From assembly GCA_022448005.1 (NCBI GenBank), contig JAKUTK010000014.1, positions 1 through 64,000 of the forward strand: DNA of 64,000 bases. The letters run 5' to 3'. The position numbers and the translations under genes were made by a program. The notes below the pieces were generated by a model. The model was not told the origin of the DNA, did no database searches, and worked only from the letters and a program-made list of their open reading frames with translations. Below, piece after piece: positions 44,693 to 54,735 of this stretch. The stretch comes from Pseudomonas sp. (GTDB lineage: Bacteria > Pseudomonadota > Gammaproteobacteria > Pseudomonadales > Pseudomonadaceae). Within the stretch, counting starts at the first letter, position 1, and each line of letters begins with the position of its first letter.

Positions 44693-45622
44693 CTAGTCAC
44701 CACCAACGATCAGCAACGGGTTGTAGCCGCTACGGCCGTATTCGCCCTGTTCAGCCAGCAACATATCGAGCGCAAGGCTGGCAATGTCGTCTGCCACCGG
44801 ATCAGCTCGCCCGTGCTCTTCGCGCAACATGACTTTGAGATAGCTGTGACATTCGCCGCATGACTCCGCCTGAACCGGCATGGCCGGCTTGCCTTGCTCA
44901 TCGTCCAACGTCAGGTACAGCAGTTTTGCGCCGCTGTCACAGACGCTGCATTTGAGTCGCTCCAGATGCCACTCAGTGGCGCAGAGCGAGCAATGCAGAT
45001 AGCGCACGCCCGCGCGGTGGCGTTCGTTGTGAATGACGCTGGCGACCGGTGGTGAACCGCAGCACGGGCACAGCCCTTTCGCTTCGCCGACGGATTTTTC
45101 AGGGGGGCGAGGCAGCGCCATCGCCAGCCTCATCCAACTGATCTGCAGGGCGGCGGCAACCAGTGGCAGCAACGGCCGGCTTGTTTCATCACCGGGTCGG
45201 GCCTCGAGAACGTCGTCTGCCAGTGCATCAAGCTGCTCACGCGAGGATTCCCGGAGTCTCTTGAGCAATGGTCGTTGAATCTCGCCTATGTGAAGCTCCA
45301 TCGCATCAAGCATCGACAGCAGGTCTTCATGCCAGGGCACGTCACGCCTCAAGGCCTGAAAGCCGAGTGGCGGCAGCCCATGCTTCAACGCTTGATCGAA
45401 TGCGTCCTCAGCCGGACGCCAACCTGGCTCACGCTCATTCAGTACCTGGTGCTGGGCTTGCACCAAGCGCGCCATGAAGGCGAGAAACTCATCCAGCGGT
45501 GGAACCTGCTGGACGAGTTCCCGCAGCCTCGTTGCACGCTTGCTGAACACTTTGGCGTTCGGCAACACCACATTCGGCGCCTCCATGATCCCCGATGGCG
45601 CACTTCCAAAAGAGTGGTTCAC
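44693..45622 (-). CDS. fdhE: Formate dehydrogenase accessory protein FdhE
   Basis: A 309-residue cytoplasmic zinc-type protein needed to assemble formate dehydrogenase. Two pairs of CxxC motifs are visible: CPCCGSPP and CSLCATEW, then CSVCDSG and CGECHSY. These bind metal and contact the catalytic subunit. It starts with GTG at 45622, supported by AAGGAG. It is the last gene of the fdn operon, 9 nt after the gamma subunit. Confidence 0.92.
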   Translation of the reverse strand: MNHSFGSAPSGIMEAPNVVLPNAKVFSKRATRLRELVQQVPPLDEFLAFMARLVQAQHQVLNEREPGWRPAEDAFDQALKHGLPPLGFQALRRDVPWHEDLLSMLDAMELHIGEIQRPLLKRLRESSREQLDALADDVLEARPGDETSRPLLPLVAAALQISWMRLAMALPRPPEKSVGEAKGLCPCCGSPPVASVIHNERHRAGVRYLHCSLCATEWHLERLKCSVCDSGAKLLYLTLDDEQGKPAMPVQAESCGECHSYLKVMLREEHGRADPVADDIASLALDMLLAEQGEYGRSGYNPLLIVGGD

Positions 45623-45631
45623 TGCAGCTCC

Positions 45632-46324
45632 TTACGTTCGTTTGGACGGTACGTCACGGTTGGGCGACAGACCGCCCGGATCATCATGACCGCCCTTGCG
45701 GCGTACCTCGTCATACCAGAGACCGTGGTGGTGCCGCGCCCAGGCGTGGCTCACACGTCCCTGCGTCATCGCGCGTACCGAACCTTTCACCCAGATCGCC
45801 GAGTAGATGTGGATCACCAGTGTGATGATCGCAATGAAGGCGGTGTAAGCATGGATGGTGACCGCCCAGCGCAATGCCCAGACCGGCATGTCATCGGCGA
45901 TCCATGGGCGCCAGAGAACAATGCCGGTGATCAGCAGCACCGGCACAGTGGCGAGGAAGATCCAATACACCAGCTTCTGCCCGGCGTTGTTCTTGCCTAC
46001 CGGCGGCAGTCGCTCGTCGCGGTTGGCCAGCACATCGCGGATCTGCTTCATCCATTGCACATCGTGACGGCGGATCAGGTTGTCGCCAAAAAAGCGTACC
46101 GCCTGGATGACGAAGAACAACGACATGAACACGCCGATGTACGGGTGCACGATGCGCGTCGGCTCCGGCCCGCCGAACAGCGCGGTCAGGCCGAAGAAGA
46201 ACGGGTAGAACAACGCCAACCCGCTCAGCACGAGCAGCACGAAGCTGATCGCGATGAGCCAGTGATTCACCCGCGTCCACCAGCCATAGCGCAGGATGCC
46301 GTGTTTGACATTCGAGTGGCTCAT
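45632..46324 (-). CDS. fdnI: Formate dehydrogenase gamma subunit (cytochrome b556)
   Basis: A 230-residue inner-membrane subunit with four hydrophobic segments (about 20-45, 55-78, 112-135 and 152-175). Histidines suit two b-type haems ([40 protein letters not shown]). It passes electrons from the beta subunit to quinone. It overlaps fdnH by ATGA. It could equally be named fdoI; the paralogue name is not decidable. Confidence 0.9.
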   Translation of the reverse strand: MSHSNVKHGILRYGWWTRVNHWLIAISFVLLVLSGLALFYPFFFGLTALFGGPEPTRIVHPYIGVFMSLFFVIQAVRFFGDNLIRRHDVQWMKQIRDVLANRDERLPPVGKNNAGQKLVYWIFLATVPVLLITGIVLWRPWIADDMPVWALRWAVTIHAYTAFIAIITLVIHIYSAIWVKGSVRAMTQGRVSHAWARHHHGLWYDEVRRKGGHDDPGGLSPNRDVPSKRT

Positions 46325-47256
46325 AGCCGGTCCTCCCCGCGCCTGTCGATTTCACGGGCGTCATGCGCATTTTCCGGATCCGGATCGTCCTCCGGCTCCT
46401 CTTTCGGCCCCTTCATCACGTAATGGAAGAAGCCCGCCAGCACCGACATGCCCAGCGCCACCGACATGATCGGTTTGGTCACCCCTTTCCACAGCTCGAC
46501 CGTGGGCGCGATATGGGGATCACGCGGCAACCCGCTGTAAAGCTCCGGCCTGTCGTTGTGCTGCAGCACATAGACCACGTGAGTGCCGCCAACACCTGGG
46601 GGATCGTAGATCCCGGCATTTTCGTAGCCACGCCCCTGCAGATCTGCGACCCGGTGAGCACCGTAGTCGAGCATGTCTTCCTTGGTACCGAACATGATGG
46701 CCGAGGTCGGGCAGCTCTTGACGCACGCCGGCTCCAGCCCGTTGTAGACCCGATCCGAACACAGGGTGCACTTGTACGCCTTGTTGTCCTTTTTCGAGAT
46801 TCGCGGAATGTCGAACGGGCAACCCGCCACGCAATAACCACAGCCGATGCAATGCTCGGAATTGAAATCGACGATGCCGTTGGCGTACTGCACGATGGCG
46901 CCGGGTGACGGGCAGGCCTTCAGACAGCCAGGCTCGGCGCAATGCATGCAGTTGTCCTTGCGGATCAGCCATTCGAGGTTGCCCTGCTCGTCCTCGTATT
47001 CCGAGAAACGCATCACCTCGAATGACTCAGGCGAAAGGTCCTGAGGGTTGTTGTAGGTGCCATCGCACTCGCCAACCTCGTCGCGCAGGTCGTTCCACTC
47101 CGAACAGGCCACCTGACAGGCCTTGCAGCCAATGCAGACCGACACGTCGATCAGTTTGGTGACCTTCTCCACGCCCCCATGGCGTACCTGTGGCGAAGGC
47201 GTGGTCGTCGCCGAACGGGCGATGATGTTCTGCAGGTTGATCTGGTTGCCTCTCAT
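46321..47256 (-). CDS. fdnH: Formate dehydrogenase beta subunit (iron-sulfur)
   Basis: A 311-residue ferredoxin-like subunit with four [4Fe-4S] motifs: [47 protein letters not shown] and [21 protein letters not shown]. One C-terminal membrane anchor lies near 260-280. It transfers electrons from the catalytic alpha subunit to the cytochrome. The start overlaps the alpha-subunit stop by one base (TAATG/TGATG-type junction). Confidence 0.93.
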   Translation of the reverse strand: MRGNQINLQNIIARSATTTPSPQVRHGGVEKVTKLIDVSVCIGCKACQVACSEWNDLRDEVGECDGTYNNPQDLSPESFEVMRFSEYEDEQGNLEWLIRKDNCMHCAEPGCLKACPSPGAIVQYANGIVDFNSEHCIGCGYCVAGCPFDIPRISKKDNKAYKCTLCSDRVYNGLEPACVKSCPTSAIMFGTKEDMLDYGAHRVADLQGRGYENAGIYDPPGVGGTHVVYVLQHNDRPELYSGLPRDPHIAPTVELWKGVTKPIMSVALGMSVLAGFFHYVMKGPKEEPEDDPDPENAHDAREIDRRGEDRL

Positions 47257-50200
47257 CAGAGGATCCCTCCGACTTTTTCCACGTTCACCAGGAATGACTT
47301 GAACTCTGGCGTCTGCGTATTACCGTCGCCCACGAAGGGTGTCAGGGTGTTGGTCAGGTGCGCCTTCTTCGCCACACCCTTGAACCCCCAGTGAATCGGG
47401 ATACCGATCTGATGCACGGTGCGGCCGTCGATCTCCAGCGGCACCAGCCGTTTGGTGACCACCGCCACGGCGGTGATATAGCCGCGCTTGGAGCTGACCT
47501 TGACCCGATCACCGGCCGCAATGCCCAGTTCGCCGGCGAGCACTTCGCTGATCTCGATGAACTTCTCCGGCTGAGCGATCGCATTGAGCCGCGCATGAGT
47601 GGTCCAGTAATGGAAGTGCTCGGTCAGGCGATAGGTCGTCGCCGCATAGGGGAATTCCGTGTTTGAACCGAACGAGTCGCGGTCCTGCTCGAACACCCGG
47701 GCGATGGGGTTATGCAGCGCCAAGGGGTTGTCCGGGCTCAGCGGATTGCGGTCGATCGGCGTCTCCATGGGTTCGTAATGCTCGGGAAACGGCCCTTCGT
47801 TCAACCATTCGCAGGCGAACAGGTGACCCCTGCCGGTCTGCGTCACGATGAAGGGCCCGACGCCCTGCGATGGTGGCGAAGTCAGTGGAAAATCCGGCAC
47901 ATCGGCGCCGGTCCAGCGCTCGCCGTTCCACCAGATGAACGCCTTGTTCGGTGCCCATGGCGTACCGTCGGGGCGCGCCGAAGCGCGGTTGTAGAGCAGC
48001 CGCCGATTCATCGGCCAGGCCCAGGCCCAGCCGAGCGTATTGCCGGTGTTGTAGGGGTCCGAATTGTCGCGTCGGGCCATCATGTTGCCCTGCTCGGGCC
48101 AGGCGCCGGAATAGATCCAGCAACCACAGGCGGTCGAGCCGTCCGCGCGCAGTTCACTGAAATCCTGCAACTGCTCGCCTTTGCGCCGAATGACCTTGCC
48201 GCTGTCATCGGTGATATCCGCCAGTGCGCGACCGTTGTACTCCATGGCCAGTTCGGACGCCTTGGGATACTGCGGCACCTTGTAGTTCCAACTCAGATTG
48301 AGGATCGGATTGGGGAAGGCACCACCCTCCTCCTGGTACATGAGCTTCAGGCGCAACATGACCTCACCCAGGATCTCGGTATCGGTCATGGCTTCGCCCG
48401 GGCCAGGCACCGCCCGCTCATGCCATTGCAACCAGCGCGCACTGTTGGTGATGGAGCCGTCATCCTCCGCAAAACAGGTGGTCGGCAACCGGAACACCTC
48501 GGTGGGGATCTGCGACGGGTCGACGTCGTGGTATTCACCGAAGTTTTTCCAGAACTCGCCTGTCTCCACGGTGAGCGGGTCCATGATCACCAGGAATTTA
48601 AGCTTCGACAGGCCGTCCATGACCTTCGCCTTGTTCGGGAAAGCCGCCAGGATGTTGAAGCCCTGACAGAATGCGCCGGTCATCTTGCCGAGCGTCATGT
48701 CGTTGATGGCATACAGCACGTCATAGATAGGCTCGGAGAGCTTGGGCAGCCAGTCGTAGCACCAGTTGTTCTCTTGGGTAGCCACGTCGCCGTACCAATC
48801 CTTCATCAAACTGACGAAGAACCGCTCATAGAACTTCCAGTAGGAAACCTCGTCTTCGAGCAGTGGCAGCTTGATACGGGTCTTCATGTAGTCCTCGTAG
48901 GACTGCAGATTCACCGACGGAAGATTCATGTAGCCGGGGAGCAGGTTGGACAGCAACCCGATGTCCGTAAGCCCCTGAATGTTCGAATGCCCGCGCAGCG
49001 CATTCACGCCGCCCCCCGGCATTCCCATGTTGCCCAGCAGCAGCTGCACCATGGCCCCGCAGCGGATGATCTGCGAGCCGATGGTGTGCTGCGTCCAGCC
49101 CAGCGCATAAAGGATCGTCATGGTCTTGTCCGGCGCCGAAGTGGTCGCCATCAAGTCCCAGAGCTCCAGCACCTTTGCCTTGGGCATGCCGCAGATGTTT
49201 TCCACCTGATCGACGCTGTAGCGGCTGTAATGCTGACGCATCAGTTGCAGGACACAGCGTGGATGCTGCAGCGTTGGGTCGGTCCGGGCAAAGCCGCTTT
49301 CGTCCAGCTCGAAATTCCACGTTTCCCGGTCGTAAGTTCGATCAGCCGGGTTATAACCGGTGAACAACCCTTCCTCGAAGCCAAACCCTTCGGCCACGAT
49401 CAGGCTGGCGTCGGTGTATTCGCGCACGTACTCATGGGCATAGCGCTCGGTTTCGATCAGGTAGTTGATGAACCCGCCGAGAAACACGATATCCGTGCCA
49501 GTACGAAGCCAGGCGTGATAGTCCGCTACTGCGGTGGTGCGATTGAAGCGTGGGTCAATCGAAATAAGGACAGCATTGCTGCGCTGCTTGGCATGCATGA
49601 CCCAGCGGAAGCCCACCGGATGCGCTTCAGCCGAATTGCCGCCCATCGACAGGATGACATTGGCGTTGGCAATGTCGGTCCAGTGATTCGTCATGGCACC
49701 GCGACCAAATGTTGGGGCAAGACCTGCCACCGTTGGTCCGTGTCAAACGCGAGCCTGGTTGTCTATTTTGAGAATGCCGAGCGCTCGGGTGATCTTCTGC
49801 GTGAGATAGGCCGTCTCGTTGGTACAGGCCGACGCCGCTACCATCGATGTGGTCATCCAGCGGTTGACCAGCCGGCCCTGCTCGTCATGCGTCTCGAAAT
49901 TCCGGTCGCGGTCATCTTTCATGTGCCGGGCGATACGCGCGAAGGCCTCGTCCCAGCTGATGCGCTTCCACTCATCGGTGTATGGCTCACGGACCTCAGG
50001 GTATTTGACCCTCGATTCGCTCTTGATGAAGTCGAGAACACCTGCGCCGCGTGGGCAAAGCGAACCGCGGCTGACCGGGTGATCCGGATCGCCTTCGACG
50101 TGGTAGATCTCGTCGATCACGTTGATCGAGCCATCGCCACGGGAGTAAAGCAGCATGCCGCAGCCTACTGAGCAGTAGGTGCAGATATTGCGGGTCATTT

Positions 50201-50336
50201 TTGCGCCGGTCAGCTTGAAGTGACGAATCGACGCGAAGGCTTCATCAGGCGCAAATCCCATCATGGCCATGCTCGACGCGCCTACACCAGCCGCACCGAA
50301 CTTCAGGAACTGTCGCCGGGATACTCGCACGGTCAT
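47256..50336 (-). CDS. fdnG: Formate dehydrogenase-N alpha subunit, selenocysteine-containing
   Basis: A molybdopterin enzyme oxidising formate in the periplasm; about 1026 residues when the internal UGA (49745-49743) is read as selenocysteine (Sec198). A twin-arginine signal peptide with RRQFLK opens the protein. A [4Fe-4S] site (CTYCSVGC and SLCPRGAG) follows. The Sec context [21 protein letters not shown] is that of E. coli FdnG. The rest aligns with the catalytic domains ([14 protein letters not shown] and so on). A stem-loop directly after the UGA fits a bacterial SECIS. Without recoding it would look like two adjacent genes. Confidence 0.95.
49704..49745 (-). promoter_or_regulatory. UGA selenocysteine codon and SECIS-type hairpin
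   Basis: The TGA at 49745-49743 is followed within about 15 nt by a hairpin whose apical stem GGCA/TTGCC presents GGTC in the loop. That is the loop sequence seen in E. coli fdnG and fdhF SECIS elements, which are bound by SelB. Confidence 0.8.
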
Positions 50337-50505
50337 CGGTATCTCCTGTTACTTATTGTGTCTGTCCATCTAACAGGTCGACTGGACCGCTCTGGAATGG
50401 TTCCTCCAGAGGGACAGACGGGCGCCACGGTCGCTACGGTCGCTACGGTCGCTACGCTTAAGAGGCTAGTTCAGGACCTCGACCATCAACAGGTCACCCG
50501 TCGCG
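50337..50505. other. fdn promoter region with 9-bp tandem repeat
   Basis: 169 bp between fdnG and the polymerase gene, both leftward. It contains three perfect tandem copies of ACGGTCGCT (50427-50453) plus a partial fourth. No obvious FNR box or sigma-54 site was found. The fdn promoter should lie here. Confidence 0.45.
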
Positions 50506-51426
50506 TCACTGGCGCACAGCGAGGTCATTCAACAGCTGAGTTGAGAGAGTCTGGCGGGTCGCAGGGTATTCGGCCCAGGGATCGTGCTTCAGGTTGTCGA
50601 GGCGCTCATGCAGGTTGAGGATATTCCATTGATCGGCGCCGCTGATCTGCTGCAGTTCCTCCCGGGCGATGGGTACGGAAACCGGCAAACCGGGCCTTGC
50701 CCGCGCGGAAAAGGCCGCAACCGTGCTCGCGCCCCGCTGGTTGCGCAGGTAGTCGACGAAGATCTTGCCGACCCGGTTCTTCGGCCCCATCTTCGCGACG
50801 ATTTGCTCCGGCGCCTCCTTTGCCAGCCGGACCGTAACGCCACGGGCAAATTCATTAGCGCAATCCCAGCTGTGACGACGGTCGATGGGCACGACTACGT
50901 GTACGCCCCGGCCTCCGCTGGTTTTGAGGAAGGCCCGAAGACCGAGTTCGTCGAGCAGATCGAGGGTCATGCAGGTGGCTTGCACCATGCTCGACCATGG
51001 CAGTTCCGGGTCGGGATCAAGATCGAAAACGACCCGGTCCGGCTTGTCGATCCGATCGCTACGCGCATTCCAGGTGTGGAACTCGATGGTGCCCATCTGC
51101 ACCGCCTCGACCACCGCAGTCACGCTGTCCGCCTGGATCAGACGGGCGTGTTCGGGATCCAGTGATTTATCCAGTACGCGCATGTGGGGCATTTTCAAAC
51201 GTCCACAGTGGCGCTGGAAGAAACTATCGCCACTCACGCCCTCCGGAGCGCGAACAATCGACAGCGGACGTTTGGCCAGATGAGGCGTTATCCAGTCACC
51301 AACTGCCAGATAGTATTCAGCGAGCTGCAGCTTGGTGGCGCCGCTGGCCGGGTCGATGACCCGCTGCGGATTACTGATGCCGATACCGCCCACCTCGGGG
51401 CGGCTTTTGGCCGCCTTCTCAGCCAT
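50506..51426 (-). CDS. Stand-alone LigD-type DNA primase-polymerase
   Basis: A 306-residue protein equivalent to the C-terminal polymerase domain of LigD. Metal-binding DLDPDP lies near residue 135, with TSGGRGVHVVVP, PKNRVGKIFVDYLRN and RARPGLPVSVPI. No ligase or phosphoesterase domain is present, and the ends are intact, so it is not a truncated ligD. ATG 51426 follows GAGGA. It sits 17 nt after the ku stop and so is probably co-transcribed with ku. It likely fills gaps or adds ribonucleotides at Ku-bound ends. Confidence 0.92.
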   Translation of the reverse strand: MAEKAAKSRPEVGGIGISNPQRVIDPASGATKLQLAEYYLAVGDWITPHLAKRPLSIVRAPEGVSGDSFFQRHCGRLKMPHMRVLDKSLDPEHARLIQADSVTAVVEAVQMGTIEFHTWNARSDRIDKPDRVVFDLDPDPELPWSSMVQATCMTLDLLDELGLRAFLKTSGGRGVHVVVPIDRRHSWDCANEFARGVTVRLAKEAPEQIVAKMGPKNRVGKIFVDYLRNQRGASTVAAFSARARPGLPVSVPIAREELQQISGADQWNILNLHERLDNLKHDPWAEYPATRQTLSTQLLNDLAVRQ

Positions 51427-51443
51427 GGGCAATCCTCATGGAC

Positions 51444-52457
51444 TCAGCTCGCCTTCTTGCTGCTGGACTTGCTGGCAGCGGGTTTGCTGGTACTCGTCTT
51501 GCGTGCCGTCGAGGTTTTGCTGGTTGAAGACTTACTGGCAGTCGATTTGGCTGGAGCCTTGGATTTGCTCGCTGCGGTTTTGCTCGTGGTCCGCTTGGCC
51601 GGTGCCGCGGCCTCATCGCTGTCATCCTCGTCGACTTCCTCCGCCGGTGCAGCTTTCTTGGCTGACGACTTGCCGGCCAGGCTGCGCTTGAGCAGTTCGG
51701 TCAGATCGATGACATCGGCGCTGCGACGATCCACTGCTTCTTCCGGCCCACCCACGGCTTCGAGCTTGCCTTCTCGGGCCTTGGTCTCCACCAGATCCAT
51801 GATCTGATCCTGAAAGGTGTCCTTGTACTGCTCGGGGTTCCAGTCTTCGCTCATGTCCTCGACCAACCGCTTGGCCATGTCGAGTTCCTTGGGATTAAGG
51901 TCGGGGTTGAGCGCTTCTTCCTTCATCTCAAGGTATTCCACGCCGCGAACCTCATCGGCCCAGCGCAAGGTATTCATCACCAGTGCCTTGCCCAGCGGCA
52001 TCACAACCGCCAGATGCTGCTTGTTGCGCAGCACAACGTTGGCGATGCCGACCTTACCGGTCTGCTCCAAGGTTTCGCGGAGCAATGCATAGACCTTTTC
52101 ACCCCTTCGGTCCGGGGTGAGGTAGTACGGCGTAGCGATGTACAGGAAAGAAATGTCCTTGGCATCGACAAAGGCAACGATATCGACCGTCTGCGTGGCT
52201 TCAGGGTGGGCTGATTTGATTTCATCATCACTGATGACGACGTAATGACCCTTTTCGTACTCCACGCCTTTGACGATGTTCTCGCTTTCGATGTCTTCCC
52301 CAGTGGTCTTGTTGATGCGCTTGTAGCCGACCCTGTCCATGCTGCGTTTATCCAGCCAGTCGAAATCGATACCCTGCCGGCTCGTAGCCGGTACAAGCGC
52401 GACGGGGATGTGAACGAGGCCGAAACTGACGGCGCCTTTCCAGATCGTACGGGGCAT
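51444..52457 (-). CDS. ku: Ku DNA end-binding protein
   Basis: A 337-residue bacterial Ku: RTIWKGAVSFGLVHIPVAL at the N-terminus, the bridge region YKRINKTTGEDIE, and the conserved MNTLRWADEVR and KELDMAKRLVEDM segments. After residue about 260 comes a 75-residue Lys/Ala/Ser/Thr-rich tail. Such tails in bacterial Ku bind DNA and let the ring thread inward. AGGAGG precedes the ATG. It recruits LigD. Confidence 0.94.
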   Translation of the reverse strand: MPRTIWKGAVSFGLVHIPVALVPATSRQGIDFDWLDKRSMDRVGYKRINKTTGEDIESENIVKGVEYEKGHYVVISDDEIKSAHPEATQTVDIVAFVDAKDISFLYIATPYYLTPDRRGEKVYALLRETLEQTGKVGIANVVLRNKQHLAVVMPLGKALVMNTLRWADEVRGVEYLEMKEEALNPDLNPKELDMAKRLVEDMSEDWNPEQYKDTFQDQIMDLVETKAREGKLEAVGGPEEAVDRRSADVIDLTELLKRSLAGKSSAKKAAPAEEVDEDDSDEAAAPAKRTTSKTAASKSKAPAKSTASKSSTSKTSTARKTSTSKPAASKSSSKKAS

Positions 52458-52487
52458 ATGCCTTCCCTCCTGTCGACAGTCGTTCGG

Positions 52488-53345
52488 TCAGCCGTTGAGC
52501 ACAGTGCCGCCGTTTACGTGAATAACTTGTCCGCTGACGTAGGACGAGTCGCTGCTGGCCAGATACACGTATGCCGGCGCCACTTCATCAGGCTGCCCCG
52601 GACGCTCCATAGGCACGTTGGCGCCGAATTTCTTCACCTTTTCTTCATCGAACGTCGACGGGATCAGTGGCGTCCAGATCGGCCCAGGCGCTACTCCGTT
52701 CACGCGGATTCCGCGGTCGGCAATGTTGATCGACAGCGAGCGGGTAAATGAGGTGATTGCGCCCTTGGTCGACGAGTAATCCAACAGATGCGGGCTGCCC
52801 TTGTAGGCGGTAACCGAGGTCGTGTTGATGATGGAGGCGCCTTTTTTCAGATGCGGCAGTGCGGCCTTGGTCATCTGAAACATGCCAAAGATGTTGGTGC
52901 GGAAGGTTTTCTCCCACTGCTCTTCGCTGATGTCCTCGAGCTTTTCCTGCGGATGCTGCTCGGCTGCGTTGTTGACCAGGATGTCGAGCTTGCCGAACGC
53001 GCTCAGCGTTTCATCGATCACCTTGCGGCACACATCGCGGTCCGCTACGTCGCCTGCAAACGTCAGGCATTTGCGCCCCTGCTCTTCCACTACGCGCTTG
53101 GTTTGCTCGGCGTCCTGGTGCTGATCCAGATAAAGAATGGCTACATCAGCGCCTTCGCGAGCATACAAGACGGCAACGGAGCGACCGATACCGCTGTCGC
53201 CACCGGTAATGATCGCAACCTTGCCCGTGAGCTTGCCGGCGGCCTTGTAGTCTTCGCCACGGTACTCCGGGCGAGGGCTCATCTCGCTTTCCTTGCCAGG
53301 CTCCGGTTGCTGTTGAGGTGGGAGCGTCTGGTTTTCGTCGGGCAT
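52488..53345 (-). CDS. SDR family oxidoreductase (YghA-like)
   Basis: A 285-residue short-chain dehydrogenase. The first 45 residues are Pro/Gln-rich (PDENQTLPPQQQPEPGKESE), followed by the NAD(P) motif TGGDSGIGR, NNAAEQ, the catalytic Tyr/Lys in DYSSTKGA and the C-terminal SSYVSGQVIHVNGG. It resembles E. coli YghA. GGAGG at the right distance fixes the start at 53345; a longer open frame to 53702 is antisense to mexS. Stress-cluster context; substrate unknown. Confidence 0.9.
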   Translation of the reverse strand: MPDENQTLPPQQQPEPGKESEMSPRPEYRGEDYKAAGKLTGKVAIITGGDSGIGRSVAVLYAREGADVAILYLDQHQDAEQTKRVVEEQGRKCLTFAGDVADRDVCRKVIDETLSAFGKLDILVNNAAEQHPQEKLEDISEEQWEKTFRTNIFGMFQMTKAALPHLKKGASIINTTSVTAYKGSPHLLDYSSTKGAITSFTRSLSINIADRGIRVNGVAPGPIWTPLIPSTFDEEKVKKFGANVPMERPGQPDEVAPAYVYLASSDSSYVSGQVIHVNGGTVLNG

Positions 53346-53380
53346 GCTGGATCCTCCGTAAGAGCCTGAAAGCTGTATTC

Positions 53381-53410
53381 GGAGGACTTGACGGCGGAAG
53401 GAAAAGTTTC
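53381..53410 (-). promoter_or_regulatory. Candidate ECF-type stress promoter before the SDR gene
   Basis: The minus strand reads GAAACTTTTC (53410-53401), then after about 10 nt CAAGTCCTCC. The GAACTT-like -35 followed by a GTC-type -10 resembles promoters read by ECF sigma factors in Pseudomonas. It lies about 40 nt before the ribosome-binding site of the SDR gene. Confidence 0.35.
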
Positions 53411-53426
53411 TGTGAAGCGATGAGAG

Positions 53427-53448
53427 GCCCCTGAACAGGGGCCTCGGA
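53427..53448 (-). terminator. Terminator hairpin after mexS
   Basis: A perfect 10-bp stem GAGGCCCCTG/CAGGGGCCTC with a 2-nt centre starts 4 nt after the mexS stop. The U-tract is weak (TCATCGCTTC). Confidence 0.6.
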
Positions 53449-53451
53449 CAA

Positions 53452-54468
53452 TCAGTCGACGCGCAGTGCGACCCGACCGCGCGGAGCACCACTCTCAACA
53501 TACTCGTGAGCTGCCACCACCTCGTCGAAGGTGAATACCTTGTCGACCTGCGGAGTGACCAGACGATCGGCCGTGAGCTGGTTGATGTGCAGCAAGGCAC
53601 GCTCGACTGCATCGCGGTTCTGCTCGATGCCCAGTTCGGGCTGGCCGGTGAAATCGCATAGGCAATGCAGGAAGAACTTGAAGTTCTTCTTGAACGCCGC
53701 ACAAGCCGGAAACGCTGTCTCGTTGCCGCCGTTGAGCCCGTAAAGGATCAGCTTGCCGCGCGGTGCGATCACGTCGCCCAGCAGCTTCATCTGCGAGCCG
53801 CCGCAGCCGTCGAGTACGACTTCCACGCCAGCCCCACCGGTGATCTTCTGCAGCCGCCCGACCAGATCTTCCTCTTCGGTAACGATGACCGTCTCGGCAC
53901 CCAGCTCACGCAGGAAGTCGCGATCCTCAGCCGTCTCGCAGGTGGCGATTACCCGTCCGCCAAGTGCTTTCGCCAGCTGCACCGCAGAAGGCCCGGTGCA
54001 ATGCCGCGCCTGGGTGACCAGCACGTATTGTCCAGGCTCGAGCTGAGCCAGTTCGATCAGAGCGAAATAAGACACCAGCGCCGGCGTGTAATGGACGCTG
54101 GCCTCAGCTGCGCTGAGCATCTCCGGATAGTGCACCAGCGAGGTTTGCGGCAACAGAACCTGCTCGCCATAGAGCGGGTACTGGTTGAGATCGTGCGCAG
54201 GGAAGCTGGCGACACGATCACCCACCGCGAAACCATCTACATCATCACCTACCGCCAACACCTCGCCGGCGATCTCGCTGCCCAGCCCTGCCGGGAGCTT
54301 GGCGTGACGCGGAGCCAAGTCCTGCCGCCAAAGTACGTCGTTCCAGCTGATGCCGATCGCTTTCACGTCAACAAGCACCTCGCCCGAGCCAGGCTTTGGC
54401 ACGTCGCGCTGCTCATAACGCAGCACTTCGGCTGGCCCGAACTGGTGGAAACGGATGATGCGGGACAT
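53452..54468 (-). CDS. mexS: Quinone oxidoreductase-like MDR protein MexS
   Basis: A 338-residue MDR-family NADPH-dependent reductase without the structural zinc loop. RIIRFHQFGPAEVLRYE, GISWNDVLWRQ, GLGSEIAGEV and the C-terminal EYVESGAPRGRVALR are visible. Its position, divergent from a mexT gene that precedes mexEF-oprN, is exactly that of mexS in P. aeruginosa. There, loss of MexS activates MexT, probably through accumulation of a toxic metabolite. All regions look intact. Confidence 0.9.
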   Translation of the reverse strand: MSRIIRFHQFGPAEVLRYEQRDVPKPGSGEVLVDVKAIGISWNDVLWRQDLAPRHAKLPAGLGSEIAGEVLAVGDDVDGFAVGDRVASFPAHDLNQYPLYGEQVLLPQTSLVHYPEMLSAAEASVHYTPALVSYFALIELAQLEPGQYVLVTQARHCTGPSAVQLAKALGGRVIATCETAEDRDFLRELGAETVIVTEEEDLVGRLQKITGGAGVEVVLDGCGGSQMKLLGDVIAPRGKLILYGLNGGNETAFPACAAFKKNFKFFLHCLCDFTGQPELGIEQNRDAVERALLHINQLTADRLVTPQVDKVFTFDEVVAAHEYVESGAPRGRVALRVD

Positions 54469-54591
54469 TGAAAGACCCCTCGATTACTACTGTGCCAGTG
54501 ACTCTATCTGCACCGCCGGAACAACTCCAGCGCCGATCCCTGCATTCCGCTCGATAGTCGCCATGCGTGGGAATGATGATGAGCTGTATGT

Positions 54592-54617
54592 AAACCTGCG
54601 CCACAGACTGCAGGTTT
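54592..54617. promoter_or_regulatory. LysR-type operator candidate between mexS and mexT
   Basis: AAACCTG (54592-54598) and CAGGTTT (54611-54617) form a perfect inverted repeat with 12-nt spacing, between the divergent starts of mexS and mexT. This is a plausible site for MexT control of mexS. The sequence does not match the published MexT box. Confidence 0.45.
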
Positions 54618-54735
54618 GTGTAATTCCAAAGCTGAAATGGACATGCCGGCGTCACTCCGATCTGTCTAGAATGCAACCGCAACCCTCCAGAAGGTCAGCC
54701 GCGCCTTTGTCTGACCACAGCTTGAAGTGAATGGC

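Noticed and set aside
47712..50171. An 819-codon open frame on the plus strand.
   Set aside because: It is antisense to fdnG and arises from high-GC codon bias; the translation shows no domain and has no plausible ribosome-binding site. Similar antisense frames over treZ (18435-20084), glgE (42406-43647) and treS were discarded for the same reason.
47256..50336. fdnG as a frameshifted or split pseudogene because of the in-frame TGA.
   Set aside because: The TGA is at the known selenocysteine position, in the right residue context and with a SECIS-like hairpin; both flanking parts are in the same frame and fully conserved.
50427..50453. A CRISPR array.
   Set aside because: The 9-bp repeats are directly tandem with no spacers and no cas genes are present.
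50506..51426. A decayed fragment of a second ligD.
   Set aside because: Polymerase motifs are all present, start and stop are clean, and stand-alone LigD-type polymerases next to ku are a recognised arrangement.
53346..53702. An N-terminal extension of the SDR protein up to 53702 (404 residues).
   Set aside because: The extension runs antisense through mexS, lacks family similarity, and a perfect GGAGG precedes the ATG at 53345.
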